From contig CALCJF010000005.1 in assembly GCA_937967375.1 (NCBI GenBank), positions 1 through 13,038 on the forward strand: a stretch of 13,038 nucleotides of DNA. Reading direction: 5' to 3'. A program made the translations under genes and the position numbers. The stretch comes from an uncultured Leucobacter sp. (GTDB lineage: Bacteria > Actinomycetota > Actinomycetes > Actinomycetales > Microbacteriaceae). Under the pieces are notes generated by a model that had not been told where the DNA came from, searched no databases, and was given only the letters and a program-made list of their open reading frames with translations. Shown here piece after piece: positions 1-7,138 of this stretch. How positions within the stretch are numbered: position 1 is the first letter of the stretch; each line of letters starts with the position of its first letter.

Positions 1-1
1 G

Positions 2-31
2 ACCCCCGCAACTGAGGAGGCCGCAGCTTGA
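2..31 (+). CDS. 3' end of an upstream pilus gene (probably pilN), partial
   Basis: Only the last few codons are inside the window. Reading from base 2 gives a short Thr/Ala/Glu-rich tail ending in TGA at 29-31. That stop overlaps the TTG start of the next gene as TTGA, the same kind of junction as the ATGA between the next two genes. PilN normally precedes PilO in type IVa pilus operons, so a PilN tail is the natural guess. A different frame also stops at 13-15, so the reading frame is not certain, and the identity rests on gene order alone. Confidence 0.35.
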   Translation, partial: TPATEEAAA

Positions 32-750
32 AACTCGACACCAGAATGTTGAATCTGCTCGGGCTGCTTGCCATCGTGGCAGTGCTCGGGCTCGGGGTAG
101 TCAGCCTCATTATGCCGATATATCAGGGGGTGCAGAACGCGTCGAACGACCTATCGCTCGCCGAACAGACAAACCAGGGGTATCGCAATCAGCTTGCGCA
201 GCTGACGGAGGCAGAGGGACGCAAAGCGGAGATCGAGAAGAGCGTTGCCGAGCTACGCAAAAAAGTGCCTGGCAACGTGCAGGCAGATACCGTGCTGCAG
301 GTGATTGCTGATGCAAGCGCTGCGACTGGTGCGTTTATCGACACCAGCACCTTTGGTGCACCTGTCGCTTTTGCGCCTCGCGTCGAGGTGACCGAAGACG
401 GGGCAGCTCCCGCGGCTCCCGCGCCTCCCCCAGACCCCGGAGCGACTGGGAGCGATGCCGCAGAGGGAACCGCCACCAGTGGAGCCGACGCGGCTGCTGC
501 CGGTCAACCTGTCGACACGGGTGCTGCCGAGGCTGGCCCAGAGCAGCAGGTAGAGATTGAGCTCACTCTGAGTGTCGAAAGCACCGCGATGGCGGCGAGC
601 TTTCTCGACCAGCTGCGAGCAGGCTCGCGCTCACTGCTTGTCACCTCGGCGATTGCCGAGAAAGGCAGTGCGCACACCGTCACGAACTGGGAGGGCACAC
701 TCAAAGTGAAGATGCTGGCCTTTTTCTACGAGAGCGGAGACGCCAAATGA
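28..750 (+). CDS. pilO: PilO-like type IV pilus inner-membrane alignment protein
   Basis: This 240-residue protein has the build of PilO: a very short cytoplasmic N-terminus, one membrane helix (about residues 8-30), a coiled coil (about 33-80) and an external globular part. In type IVa pili PilO pairs with PilN and links the cytoplasmic PilM ring to the outer parts of the machine. The stretch at about 80-110, with a conserved Val-Pro, a helix, then Thr-Gly-Ala-Phe-Ile, fits the start of the PilO ferredoxin-like domain. An Ala/Pro/Gly/Asp-rich linker (about 125-172) splits the globular part and looks disordered. The TTG start is chosen because GGAGG lies 7 bases upstream. The stop overlaps the pilT start as ATGA, which implies translational coupling. 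Sequence identity to known PilO proteins is weak, as is usual for this family. The call rests on architecture plus context. Confidence 0.75.
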   Translation: MKLDTRMLNLLGLLAIVAVLGLGVVSLIMPIYQGVQNASNDLSLAEQTNQGYRNQLAQLTEAEGRKAEIEKSVAELRKKVPGNVQADTVLQVIADASAATGAFIDTSTFGAPVAFAPRVEVTEDGAAPAAPAPPPDPGATGSDAAEGTATSGADAAAAGQPVDTGAAEAGPEQQVEIELTLSVESTAMAASFLDQLRAGSRSLLVTSAIAEKGSAHTVTNWEGTLKVKMLAFFYESGDAK

Positions 751-2129
751 GCGGCGGCAACTGGTTCGATGAGCTTGACGCCGAAGACGCCAGACGAGAG
801 GCGAGCCTCGGCATGTCGAGGCGTGAGATGCGGGAGGCCGCAGCCGCTGAGCCAACGTCGCTGCCCGCGGTGCAGCAGCCGGCGGCGTGGGTGACCGAGG
901 CAGAAGCGAGAATCGAGATTTCGGGCGCAACCCCGCCCAGTGCAACACCGGCCTCGGTGGCATCGGCACCGGTGGTCACTACGCCCTCGGGTGCCGTGAG
1001 AATTCGCGAACTGCTTGAGACAGCCCGCAACTCACGCGCTTCAGACGTACACCTGACGGAGGGCCTACCACCGCAGATGCGAGTCGACGGCGACCTCGTG
1101 CTGATCGCTGGCGGCAAAGCGTGCGTAAGCCGCGAGTGGTTCGATGGTGCGCTGCGCGACATCATGTCGACACGGCAGCTGCAAGAACTCGAAGACGCAG
1201 ACGAGATCGACTTCTCAGTCGCGGTCGAGGGCATCGCCCGCTTTCGTGTGAACGTGTTTCGGCAGCTCGGTGCGCTCGCCGTCGCCATGCGTTTCATTCC
1301 CGACGAGACCAAGCCCCTCGAAGAGCTCGGCGTGCCCACCATCGCCGCAGATCTGGTGACCCGCCCGCGCGGCCTCGTGCTCGTCACCGGCCCCACCGGC
1401 TCGGGCAAGTCGACCACGCTCGCGGCAATGATCGATCTGGTGAACCGAAAGCTGCCGTCGCATGTCGTGACGATCGAAGACCCTGTCGAGTTTCGGCACA
1501 CCAGCAAGAAGGCGCTCATTCATCAGCGCGAGATCGGCAGCGACACCCGCTCGTTCGCCGAGGCGATGCGCCGCGTGCTGCGACAAGACCCCGACATCAT
1601 TCTGATCGGTGAGCTTCGTGACCCCGAGTCGATCTCGACTGCGCTCACCGCGGCAGAGACCGGCCACCTCGTGCTCTCGACGCTGCATACCCAGTCTGCT
1701 GCAAAGTCGATCAACCGCGTGGTCGACGCGTTCCCTCCCGCGCAGCAGGCGCAGGTGCGCACGCAGCTCGGCGACGCGCTGCAGGGCATCATCACGCAGA
1801 CGCTGCTGCCGAAGGCCAGCGGTCACGGTCGCGTCATCGGCACCGAGGTGCTCGTCAACACCCCAGCTATCGCGAACCTCATACGCGAGGGCGAGGTGAG
1901 CCAGATCTATTCGATGATGCAGGCGGGAGGCGAGCTCGGCATGCACACCCTCGACCAAGACCTGAAGCGGCTCGTGCAAAAGGGCGAGATCAGCCTCGAA
2001 CTCGCGCAATCGCGCGCCTACGACCCGAAGTCGATCGCCGAGGGCATGAACGTACGCTCTGGCCTCGTCGAAGACACCTGGATGGGCGGCATGGGCATGC
2101 AGCAGTCAAGCGGCGGATGGAACAACTGA
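747..2129 (+). CDS. pilT: PilT, type IV pilus retraction ATPase
   Basis: This 460-residue protein is a hexameric secretion ATPase that powers pilus depolymerisation at the base of the machine. An Ala-Ser-Asp-Val-His-Leu motif near residue 98 marks the PilT N-terminal domain. Walker A GPTGSGKST is at 215-223. The Walker B region DPDIILIGE is at 281-289, and the His box GHLVLSTLHT is at 306-315. The later SINRVVDAFP segment and the Met-His-Thr-Leu-Asp-Gln block near the C-terminus are typical of PilT rather than PilB, and the zinc-binding cysteines of PilB/GspE are absent. Known PilT proteins are about 345-370 residues. This one has some 85 extra N-terminal residues, acidic/basic helical and then Ala/Pro-rich, and a Gly/Met-rich tail. 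Its start overlaps pilO by 4 bases and its end touches pilC. Confidence 0.95.
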   Translation: MSGGNWFDELDAEDARREASLGMSRREMREAAAAEPTSLPAVQQPAAWVTEAEARIEISGATPPSATPASVASAPVVTTPSGAVRIRELLETARNSRASDVHLTEGLPPQMRVDGDLVLIAGGKACVSREWFDGALRDIMSTRQLQELEDADEIDFSVAVEGIARFRVNVFRQLGALAVAMRFIPDETKPLEELGVPTIAADLVTRPRGLVLVTGPTGSGKSTTLAAMIDLVNRKLPSHVVTIEDPVEFRHTSKKALIHQREIGSDTRSFAEAMRRVLRQDPDIILIGELRDPESISTALTAAETGHLVLSTLHTQSAAKSINRVVDAFPPAQQAQVRTQLGDALQGIITQTLLPKASGHGRVIGTEVLVNTPAIANLIREGEVSQIYSMMQAGGELGMHTLDQDLKRLVQKGEISLELAQSRAYDPKSIAEGMNVRSGLVEDTWMGGMGMQQSSGGWNN

Positions 2130-3358
2130 TGGCCGTCGAACAGTTCACGTTTCAAGCCACTGACGCCAGCGGCAAGGTGACGAGCGGCAAGGTCGACGCC
2201 CCGAGCAAAGACGCGGTCGTGGCGCAGCTGCGCGCCCGCGGCCTCATGCCGCTCGACGTGAAGCCCATCTCGAAGACTGGCCTCAACACCGAGATTCGCA
2301 TTCCGGGCCTCGAAAAGCCGGTGAAGACCGACGTGCTTGCCGTCTTTGCGAAGCAGATGGCGGGCCTCTTGAACGCTGGCCTACCGCTCTTGCGCTCGCT
2401 CGTGGTGCTCGAAGACCAGGCCGAGGACAAAAAGCTGAAGGCAGCGCTCGGCCAGGTGAAGACCGACATCGAGCAGGGGCAGACGCTCTCAAACTCTATG
2501 GGCAAACACCCCAAGGTCTTCCCTCCGCTCATGGTCAGCCTCGTGCGCGTCGGTGAGATGGGCGGCTTTCTCTCGCAGTCAATGGCCAGCGCCGCAGAGA
2601 CCTACAAGATTGAGGCCGAGCGCACCAACAAGATCAAGGCCGCGACCACCTACCCCGTGATCGTGCTCGTGATCGCGCTGCTCGGCTCGCTGGGCATGGT
2701 CACGTTTATCGTGCCGATCTTCGCGAAGATGTTTGAGGGCATGGGCTCGGCGCTGCCGTTGCCGACGCAGATTCTCGTGACGCTCTCAGACAACATGATC
2801 TGGGTGCTGCCGCTGCTCGCAGTGCTCATTATCGGCGGTGCTCTCTGGTGGCGCACGAATAAGCACACCGAGCGGGTGCGACGCGTGGTCGACCCGATCA
2901 AGCTGAAGCTGCCGGTGTTCGGCAAGCTCACGACCAAGGTCGCCGTCGCGCGGTTCGGGCGCGGGCTCGCGATGATGCTGAAGGCAGGCGTTCCGCTCGT
3001 GCAGGCCCTCGATATCGTCGGCGAGGCGTCGAATAACTGGAAGATCGAGCAGGCAGTGAAGGCCGTGCAAGACTCGGTGAAGCAGGGCAAATCGTTCTCG
3101 CAGCCGCTTGAAGACTCCGGCGTCTTCCCGTCAATCGTCGTGCAGATGGCCCGCGTCGGCGAAGAGTCGGGCACGCTGCCCGACATGCTCGAAAGCATCG
3201 CCGACTTCTACGATGACGAGGTGGCGACTGCAACCGAGCAGCTCACGAGCTCGATCGAGCCGATTCTGATCGTCGGCATCGGCATCATCATCGGCGGTAT
3301 GGTCGTCTCGCTCTACCTGCCGATCTTCACGATCTACGGCGAGATCGCCAACCAGTAG
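2129..3358 (+). CDS. pilC: PilC, type IV pilus inner-membrane platform protein
   Basis: PilC/GspF-family protein of 409 residues, the polytopic platform on which PilB and PilT act. Two copies of the T2SF domain are visible. The signatures GLLNAGLPLLRSL (about 78-90) and MMLKAGVPLVQAL (about 282-294) are repeats of one motif, each followed by an Arg-Val-Gly-Glu segment. Membrane helices lie at about 174-197, 223-242 and 378-400, the usual three for the family. The ATG at 2129 shares its A with the pilT stop (TGATG) and is preceded by GGATGG at 2115-2120. An in-frame ATG at 2117 would add four residues and overlap pilT by 13 bases. It has a poorer ribosome-binding site but cannot be excluded. 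This is the last gene of the plus-strand pilus operon and is followed by a strong hairpin terminator. Confidence 0.95.
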   Translation: MAVEQFTFQATDASGKVTSGKVDAPSKDAVVAQLRARGLMPLDVKPISKTGLNTEIRIPGLEKPVKTDVLAVFAKQMAGLLNAGLPLLRSLVVLEDQAEDKKLKAALGQVKTDIEQGQTLSNSMGKHPKVFPPLMVSLVRVGEMGGFLSQSMASAAETYKIEAERTNKIKAATTYPVIVLVIALLGSLGMVTFIVPIFAKMFEGMGSALPLPTQILVTLSDNMIWVLPLLAVLIIGGALWWRTNKHTERVRRVVDPIKLKLPVFGKLTTKVAVARFGRGLAMMLKAGVPLVQALDIVGEASNNWKIEQAVKAVQDSVKQGKSFSQPLEDSGVFPSIVVQMARVGEESGTLPDMLESIADFYDDEVATATEQLTSSIEPILIVGIGIIIGGMVVSLYLPIFTIYGEIANQ

Positions 3359-3409
3359 CGCAACAACCAAGGCTCACCAACCAGATAGACGCAGCCGGGC
3401 CTGACACGC

Positions 3410-3452
3410 AAAGAGGGTGGCAACCAGATTGACTCTGGTTGCCACCCTCTTT
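3410..3452. terminator. Bidirectional hairpin terminator between convergent operons
   Basis: A perfect 19-bp inverted repeat lies at 3410-3428 and 3434-3452, separated by a 5-base loop. The stem has AAA at one foot and TTT at the other, so each strand gives a stable hairpin ending in a short U run. It sits 52 bases after the pilC stop and 14 bases after the end of the minus-strand PAS gene, where both converging transcripts would end. Confidence 0.9.
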
Positions 3453-3465
3453 GCTTGAGCCGTTG

Positions 3466-4863
3466 CTATTCGATCTCTGCCGTCACCATGCCGATGAACT
3501 TGATCGTCGCGCGCATCGGCAGATCCTCAACCGTCACGTTCACGTTCTTGAGCTCGTCGATGTAATCGAGGATCTCAGGAGAGGGCGCGAAGCCCTCGTG
3601 CACGGCCCCGAGCACGGCCTGCACCTTCGCCACGAGCTCGGGTGACGCCTCTGCGCCCTGCGCAGCGAGCGCCTTGGCGGCGAGGTCGCCCCAGGCCTGC
3701 AGCGGTCGGCTCAGCCCGTCGAGGTGGCGCAGTACCGCGGCGAAGCGTTCGGGTGCCGATTGCGCGAGCTCGTTGACCGCGTCGATCGCGTCGAGCATGC
3801 TCTGAAAGTGCGTGTCGAGCGCGTGATGCAGCAGGCGCATCGACTGCCCGGGAGGCTCGGCTGCCTCGCCGCCCAGCAACTCGAGCGCGAAGCGGCCGAT
3901 CATCTGGTTCTGCAGCGCGAAGATGCCGAGGTTCAGCTCGAGCGTCTCGACCATGTCGTGCAGCGAGACAGCCGCCTCAGCGGCGCGCTTGAATTCCGTG
4001 CCAGCGCCGCCGAGGCGCTCAAGCGCCTCCTGCGCGGCCTCGGTGAGCTCTTTGCCGAGGCCCGCCTGGTCGGTGCCGCCCCACGCGATCGCCTCAGTCG
4101 ACTCTTTCACGATGGATGCGAGGGCCGGAATCGCGGCCGAGCGCACCTTACCGCTCGTAACCTGCTCGTGCAGCCCGCGACTGATCTCTTCGACGCGCTC
4201 GAGCGAATGCAGCGGGTTCAGCAGCAGCCGGCCGAGCATGCGAATCTTGCCCGGCAGAATCTCGAGCGGCACACGGCTCGTCGTCTGCTCGAGCTCGTCG
4301 ACGGCCTCGAGCGTAGCGGCGACCTCTCGTGGCAAGAGGGCGCGAGTGAGAGCACGCATGTCTGCAAAACCGAGAGCTGCGAACTCGGTGCGCAAGAACT
4401 CGGCGCCCGCGTCTGCCTGCTGCCGTGCACCGCCATCGACCGTCGCCTCGACCTCGCGCGCACGGTCAAAGATCTCGAAGATCTTGTCTCGCATGCCGCC
4501 GGGTTCGGGGCGAACGCGCATAGAGATGTGACCGTTCTCAGTCGGCAGCATCACTGCGAACACCTCGTAGCGTTCGTCCTCGCTCGACAGGTTCGCGACG
4601 TAGCTTGCGACGGGGCGCCCTGCCTGCAGCTCCTCCCAGATGAGGCGAAATGCGCCGCGCGGCATCGCCGGGTCGCGAACGATGTTGTGCGGCTGGCCCT
4701 TCATCTTGTCGAAGGTGTAGCCCGAGAGTCTAGTGAACACCGAGTTTGCGTGGGCGATCACGCCCTTGTCGTCGGTGATCGAGAAGAACAGTTCGTCGGG
4801 CTGAAACGAGCTGAGCTGAACGGTGCGAGCTGACTCGCGAAGTGGTGACACTGTGGTGTTCAC
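3466..4863 (-). CDS. PAS-domain sensor protein with Aer-like PAS and helical output region
   Basis: This is a soluble 465-residue protein with no membrane helix. Residues about 20-120 form a PAS domain close in sequence to that of the E. coli aerotaxis receptor Aer: Ser-Gly-Tyr-Thr, then GQPHNIVRDPAMP, then a helix ending in Trp. By hand alignment, Aer R57 and W70, residues implicated in FAD binding, match R63 and W76. Aer H58 and D60 are Asp64 and Ala66 here. The remaining 340 residues are mostly helical, with no recognisable kinase, GGDEF or full methyl-accepting domain. A segment at about 300-335 (ETLELNLGIFALQNQ and following) faintly recalls the chemoreceptor hairpin tip. The GTG start has GAAAGG upstream (complement of 4870-4875, 6-base spacing). 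It is the last gene of the minus-strand operon, 43 bases after pilB. A role as redox or oxygen sensor is inferred from the PAS domain, and the output partner is unknown. Confidence 0.7.
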   Translation of the reverse strand: MNTTVSPLRESARTVQLSSFQPDELFFSITDDKGVIAHANSVFTRLSGYTFDKMKGQPHNIVRDPAMPRGAFRLIWEELQAGRPVASYVANLSSEDERYEVFAVMLPTENGHISMRVRPEPGGMRDKIFEIFDRAREVEATVDGGARQQADAGAEFLRTEFAALGFADMRALTRALLPREVAATLEAVDELEQTTSRVPLEILPGKIRMLGRLLLNPLHSLERVEEISRGLHEQVTSGKVRSAAIPALASIVKESTEAIAWGGTDQAGLGKELTEAAQEALERLGGAGTEFKRAAEAAVSLHDMVETLELNLGIFALQNQMIGRFALELLGGEAAEPPGQSMRLLHHALDTHFQSMLDAIDAVNELAQSAPERFAAVLRHLDGLSRPLQAWGDLAAKALAAQGAEASPELVAKVQAVLGAVHEGFAPSPEILDYIDELKNVNVTVEDLPMRATIKFIGMVTAEIE

Positions 4864-4906
4864 TGGGTACCTTTCGAGGAGGATATCGGGGGAGTGTGGA
4901 GCCGGT

Positions 4907-6574
4907 CTACGCAGAGACGCGCAGCACTTCTTCGATCGTGGTGATGCCCTGAGCGGCCTTCAAGAAGCCGTCCTGGCGCAGGGTGACCATGCCACCTCGA
5001 AGCGCCGCCTCGCGCAGATCTGAACCGGTCGCGCTGCCGGTGACCAGATGCTCGAGCTCTTCAGACATGTTCATGACTTCGTGCAGCGCGACGCGGCTGC
5101 GGTAGCCGGTGTTCGAGCACTCCTGGCAGCCGCCCGGCTTGTAGAACGTGAGCTGCATGCCCTGCGGCACCGGAATGCCGAGCGCCGCGAGCTTCTGCGG
5201 GTCTTCGTGGTAGGCCACTTTGCAGATGCTGCAGAGGCGTCGGGCGAGACGTTGCGCGACAACCGCGTTGATCGCGGTGCCCACCAAGAACGGTTCGCAC
5301 CCCATGTTGATGAAGCGGGTGAGCGCACTCGGGGCGTCGTTAGTGTGCAGCGTCGACAGCACCATGTGGCCCGTGAGCGCAGCCTCGATCGACATGTTCG
5401 CGGTCTCTTCGTCTCGAATCTCGCCGACCATCACGATGTCCGGGTCGGAGCGCAGAATCGACCTGAGTGCGGTGTGAAAGTTGAGGCCGGCCTTATGGTT
5501 CACCTGAACCTGGTTGATGCCGGCGAGTCGAAACTCAACGGGGTCTTCGACAGTGATCGCGTTCACCTGGGGGGTGGCAATCTCGCTGAGCGCGGTGTAG
5601 AGCGTCGTCGACTTGCCCGAGCCGGTGGGGCCAGTCACGAGCACCATGCCGTACGGCTTCGAGATCGCCTGCCGAAAGAGCTCCTGGTTCTTCGACGAGA
5701 ATGCGAGGTCTTTCAGCGACAAGTTCTGTGTGGAGTTTGCGAGAATACGCATCACGATTTTCTCGCCCCACACAGTCGGAAGGGTGGCGAGGCGCAGATC
5801 CACCTTCTTGCCATTGTGCTGCACCGAAATGCGGCCGTCTTGAGGCTTGCGACGTTCGGCGATGTCGACCGCGGCCATGATTTTGAGGCGCGAAATGACG
5901 CCGTCTTGAATCGCTCGGCTCGCGCGCTGGGTTTCTTTCAGCACGCCGTCGATCCGGTAGCGCACGATGAGGCTCTTCTCGCCGGGCTCGATGTGAATGT
6001 CGCTCGCACGGTCGTCGATCGCCTGGGAGATGAGCAGGCTCACGAAGCGCACCACGGGAGCGTCGTCGTCGCTCGCGGTCTCGAGATCGTCGTGCAGCTC
6101 GGCTTCGGTGACACCGCTCTCGTCGAGCATCTGCCCCTTGAGTTCGCTGAGTTCGCCGTCAGAGCGCAGAAAACGAGTGAATGCGAGTTCGAGGGCGTCA
6201 GTTGCGACCGCGGCCGGCTGAATTGACAGCCCGGTCGCGGTCGTGATGTCGTCGATCGCGTTCAGATCGCTCGGATCGAGCATGCCAACGAGCAGGTGGC
6301 GCCTGGTGCGGCGAATCGGTAGCAACTGGTAGCGCCGACACAGCACCGCCGGAATCATGCCGATCACCTCGGCGTCGAGCGGCTCCTGTTTCAGGTCGAT
6401 GAACGGCACCGAGGCGAGCTGCGCGAGCGACTGCGCGATCGTTGCGTCGTCAGCGATTCCATCTGCGAGGATCCTGGCGCGCAGCTGCGCGCCAGTGCCG
6501 AACTGCGTGGTCAAGCCGCGCATCTGCTCTGCCCCCACGACGCCGCTGGCCACGAGGCTCTCTGCGATTCTCAT
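4907..6574 (-). CDS. pilB: PilB/GspE-family pilus extension ATPase
   Basis: This 555-residue protein has the full PilB layout, and PilB drives pilus polymerisation. Residues 1-140 are a T2SSE-N/MshEN-type domain with two related motifs (2-24 and about 30-52) followed by Val-Pro-Phe-Ile-Asp-Leu. The ATPase domain has Walker A GPTGSGKST at 315-323, Walker B DPDIVMVGE at 377-385 and a GHMVLSTLHTND His box just after. A zinc-binding tetracysteine (C448, C451, C483, C486) separates it from PilT-type retraction ATPases. The ATG at 6574 is chosen because AAGGGAG lies 5 bases upstream. A GTG 15 bases further out lacks a usable site. In many bacteria pilB sits with pilC and pilT, but here it lies in the opposite, convergent operon, next to signalling genes. 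GspE of a type II secretion system is the alternative, but no gsp genes are seen and pilT/pilC are close by. Confidence 0.93.
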   Translation of the reverse strand: MRIAESLVASGVVGAEQMRGLTTQFGTGAQLRARILADGIADDATIAQSLAQLASVPFIDLKQEPLDAEVIGMIPAVLCRRYQLLPIRRTRRHLLVGMLDPSDLNAIDDITTATGLSIQPAAVATDALELAFTRFLRSDGELSELKGQMLDESGVTEAELHDDLETASDDDAPVVRFVSLLISQAIDDRASDIHIEPGEKSLIVRYRIDGVLKETQRASRAIQDGVISRLKIMAAVDIAERRKPQDGRISVQHNGKKVDLRLATLPTVWGEKIVMRILANSTQNLSLKDLAFSSKNQELFRQAISKPYGMVLVTGPTGSGKSTTLYTALSEIATPQVNAITVEDPVEFRLAGINQVQVNHKAGLNFHTALRSILRSDPDIVMVGEIRDEETANMSIEAALTGHMVLSTLHTNDAPSALTRFINMGCEPFLVGTAINAVVAQRLARRLCSICKVAYHEDPQKLAALGIPVPQGMQLTFYKPGGCQECSNTGYRSRVALHEVMNMSEELEHLVTGSATGSDLREAALRGGMVTLRQDGFLKAAQGITTIEEVLRVSA

Positions 6575-6579
6575 TTCTG

Positions 6580-6586
6580 CTCCCTT
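6580..6586 (-). promoter_or_regulatory. Ribosome-binding site that decides the pilB start
   Basis: On the minus strand AAGGGAG ends 5 bases before the ATG at 6574. The in-frame GTG at 6589 overlaps this region and has no comparable site, so translation most likely begins at 6574. Confidence 0.7.
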
Positions 6587-6644
6587 CACAACTCCCGAGG
6601 CGAGTCCCTGACCTGCAGACTCGTTGGATCACCCGGGAACGAGC

Positions 6645-6691
6645 GGGGCGTGCGCGTTTCGTTCGTAGAAGTGAGGAAACGAGCACGCCCC
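6645..6691 (-). promoter_or_regulatory. Intercistronic hairpin between the Roadblock gene and pilB
   Basis: Arms at 6645-6660 and 6676-6691 pair over 16 bases with a single mismatch, around a 15-base loop. The outer GGGGCGTGC/GCACGCCCC part is a perfect 9-bp GC-rich stem. The hairpin begins 23 bases after the stop of the first Roadblock gene (6715) and ends 70 bases before the pilB ATG. No T run follows on either strand, so it is not a textbook terminator. It could lower pilB expression relative to upstream genes, protect the upstream messenger end or act as an attenuator. The structure is seen in the sequence; the role is inferred. Confidence 0.5.
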
Positions 6692-6714
6692 TTGCCCGAG
6701 CGTTCGATGCTTGC

Positions 6715-7077
6715 TTACAGCGAGATCTTGCTTTCTGCCGACTTGACCGCGAGGCGGGCCATCGCCAGGTTCGACTTCGCGCGATCCAGCGCAAGGTAGA
6801 TGAAGACGCTGTTGTTCGATGCCAGCGGGCGAATGACGTGGTACTGGTTGCTCAGCGTCACCAGAATGTCTTCGAGCTCGCCGTCGAGCTTCAGCGCGCG
6901 CATCGTATTGAGTTTTGCGCGCATGAACTCAGTGGTGCCTGCGGCGGCAACTTCGACGTCGAGACCGGTGCCCGCCGAGGCGAGCAGCATGCCCGAATCG
7001 CTGTCGCCGAGCAGGGCGACCATCGCGCCGTCGACCTCGCCGACGAGTTGAGCAAGAACTTCGTTGATGCTTGACAT
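6715..7077 (-). CDS. Roadblock/LC7-domain protein (short form)
   Basis: This 120-residue protein is a single Roadblock/LC7 domain. It has an N-terminal helix (SSINEVLAQLVGEVDGA), a strand with Leu-Leu-Gly-Asp and Gly-Met-Leu-Leu-Ala, a long central helix and a C-terminal segment with VFIYLALDRAKSNLAMARL. That Leu-Asp-Arg-x-x-x-Asn-Leu-Ala-x-Ala-Arg pattern is common in bacterial Roadblock proteins. The family includes MglB, the GTPase-activating partner of MglA. AGGAGA (complement of 7083-7088) lies 5 bases before the ATG. It is separated by 58 bases from the other Roadblock gene, longer than the tight junctions upstream, so it may have its own level of translation. A partner role for the nearby GTPase is inferred from family and context. 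Confidence 0.82.
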   Translation of the reverse strand: MSSINEVLAQLVGEVDGAMVALLGDSDSGMLLASAGTGLDVEVAAAGTTEFMRAKLNTMRALKLDGELEDILVTLSNQYHVIRPLASNNSVFIYLALDRAKSNLAMARLAVKSAESKISL

Positions 7078-7088
7078 TGCTGTCTCCT

Positions 7089-7138
7089 ATTTTTGTGTGT
7101 TGTGTACTGGGTAGGTACGGGATGGTGGGTGGTGGTTA
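7089..7138 (-). other. C-rich, G-poor leader between the two Roadblock genes
   Basis: On the plus strand these 50 bases contain only two C residues and are made of G and T, so the minus-strand transcript is almost free of G and rich in C and A. It covers the stop of the preceding gene and runs to the AGGAGA site of the short Roadblock gene. Such RNA is nearly unstructured and could act as a ribosome standby site or a Rho loading site. The skew is directly visible; the function is a guess. Confidence 0.4.

Noticed and set aside
701..1519. A 272-codon minus-strand frame opposite pilT
   Set aside because: It is Ser-rich low-complexity sequence antisense to the PilT N-terminal domain and P-loop.
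3724..4833. A 369-codon open frame on the plus strand opposite the PAS gene
   Set aside because: The opposite strand encodes a clear PAS domain with a good ribosome site. This frame gives an Arg/Leu/Ala-rich sequence without domains.
5048..6226. A 392-codon open frame on the plus strand opposite pilB
   Set aside because: It lies wholly antisense to pilB, whose motifs are unmistakable. Its product is His/Arg/Val-rich without any family feature, as expected for a shadow frame in GC-rich DNA.
4907..6574. GspE of a type II secretion system
   Set aside because: Type II secretion is a feature of bacteria with an outer membrane, no other gsp genes are present, and pilT and pilC lie close by, so PilB is the better call.
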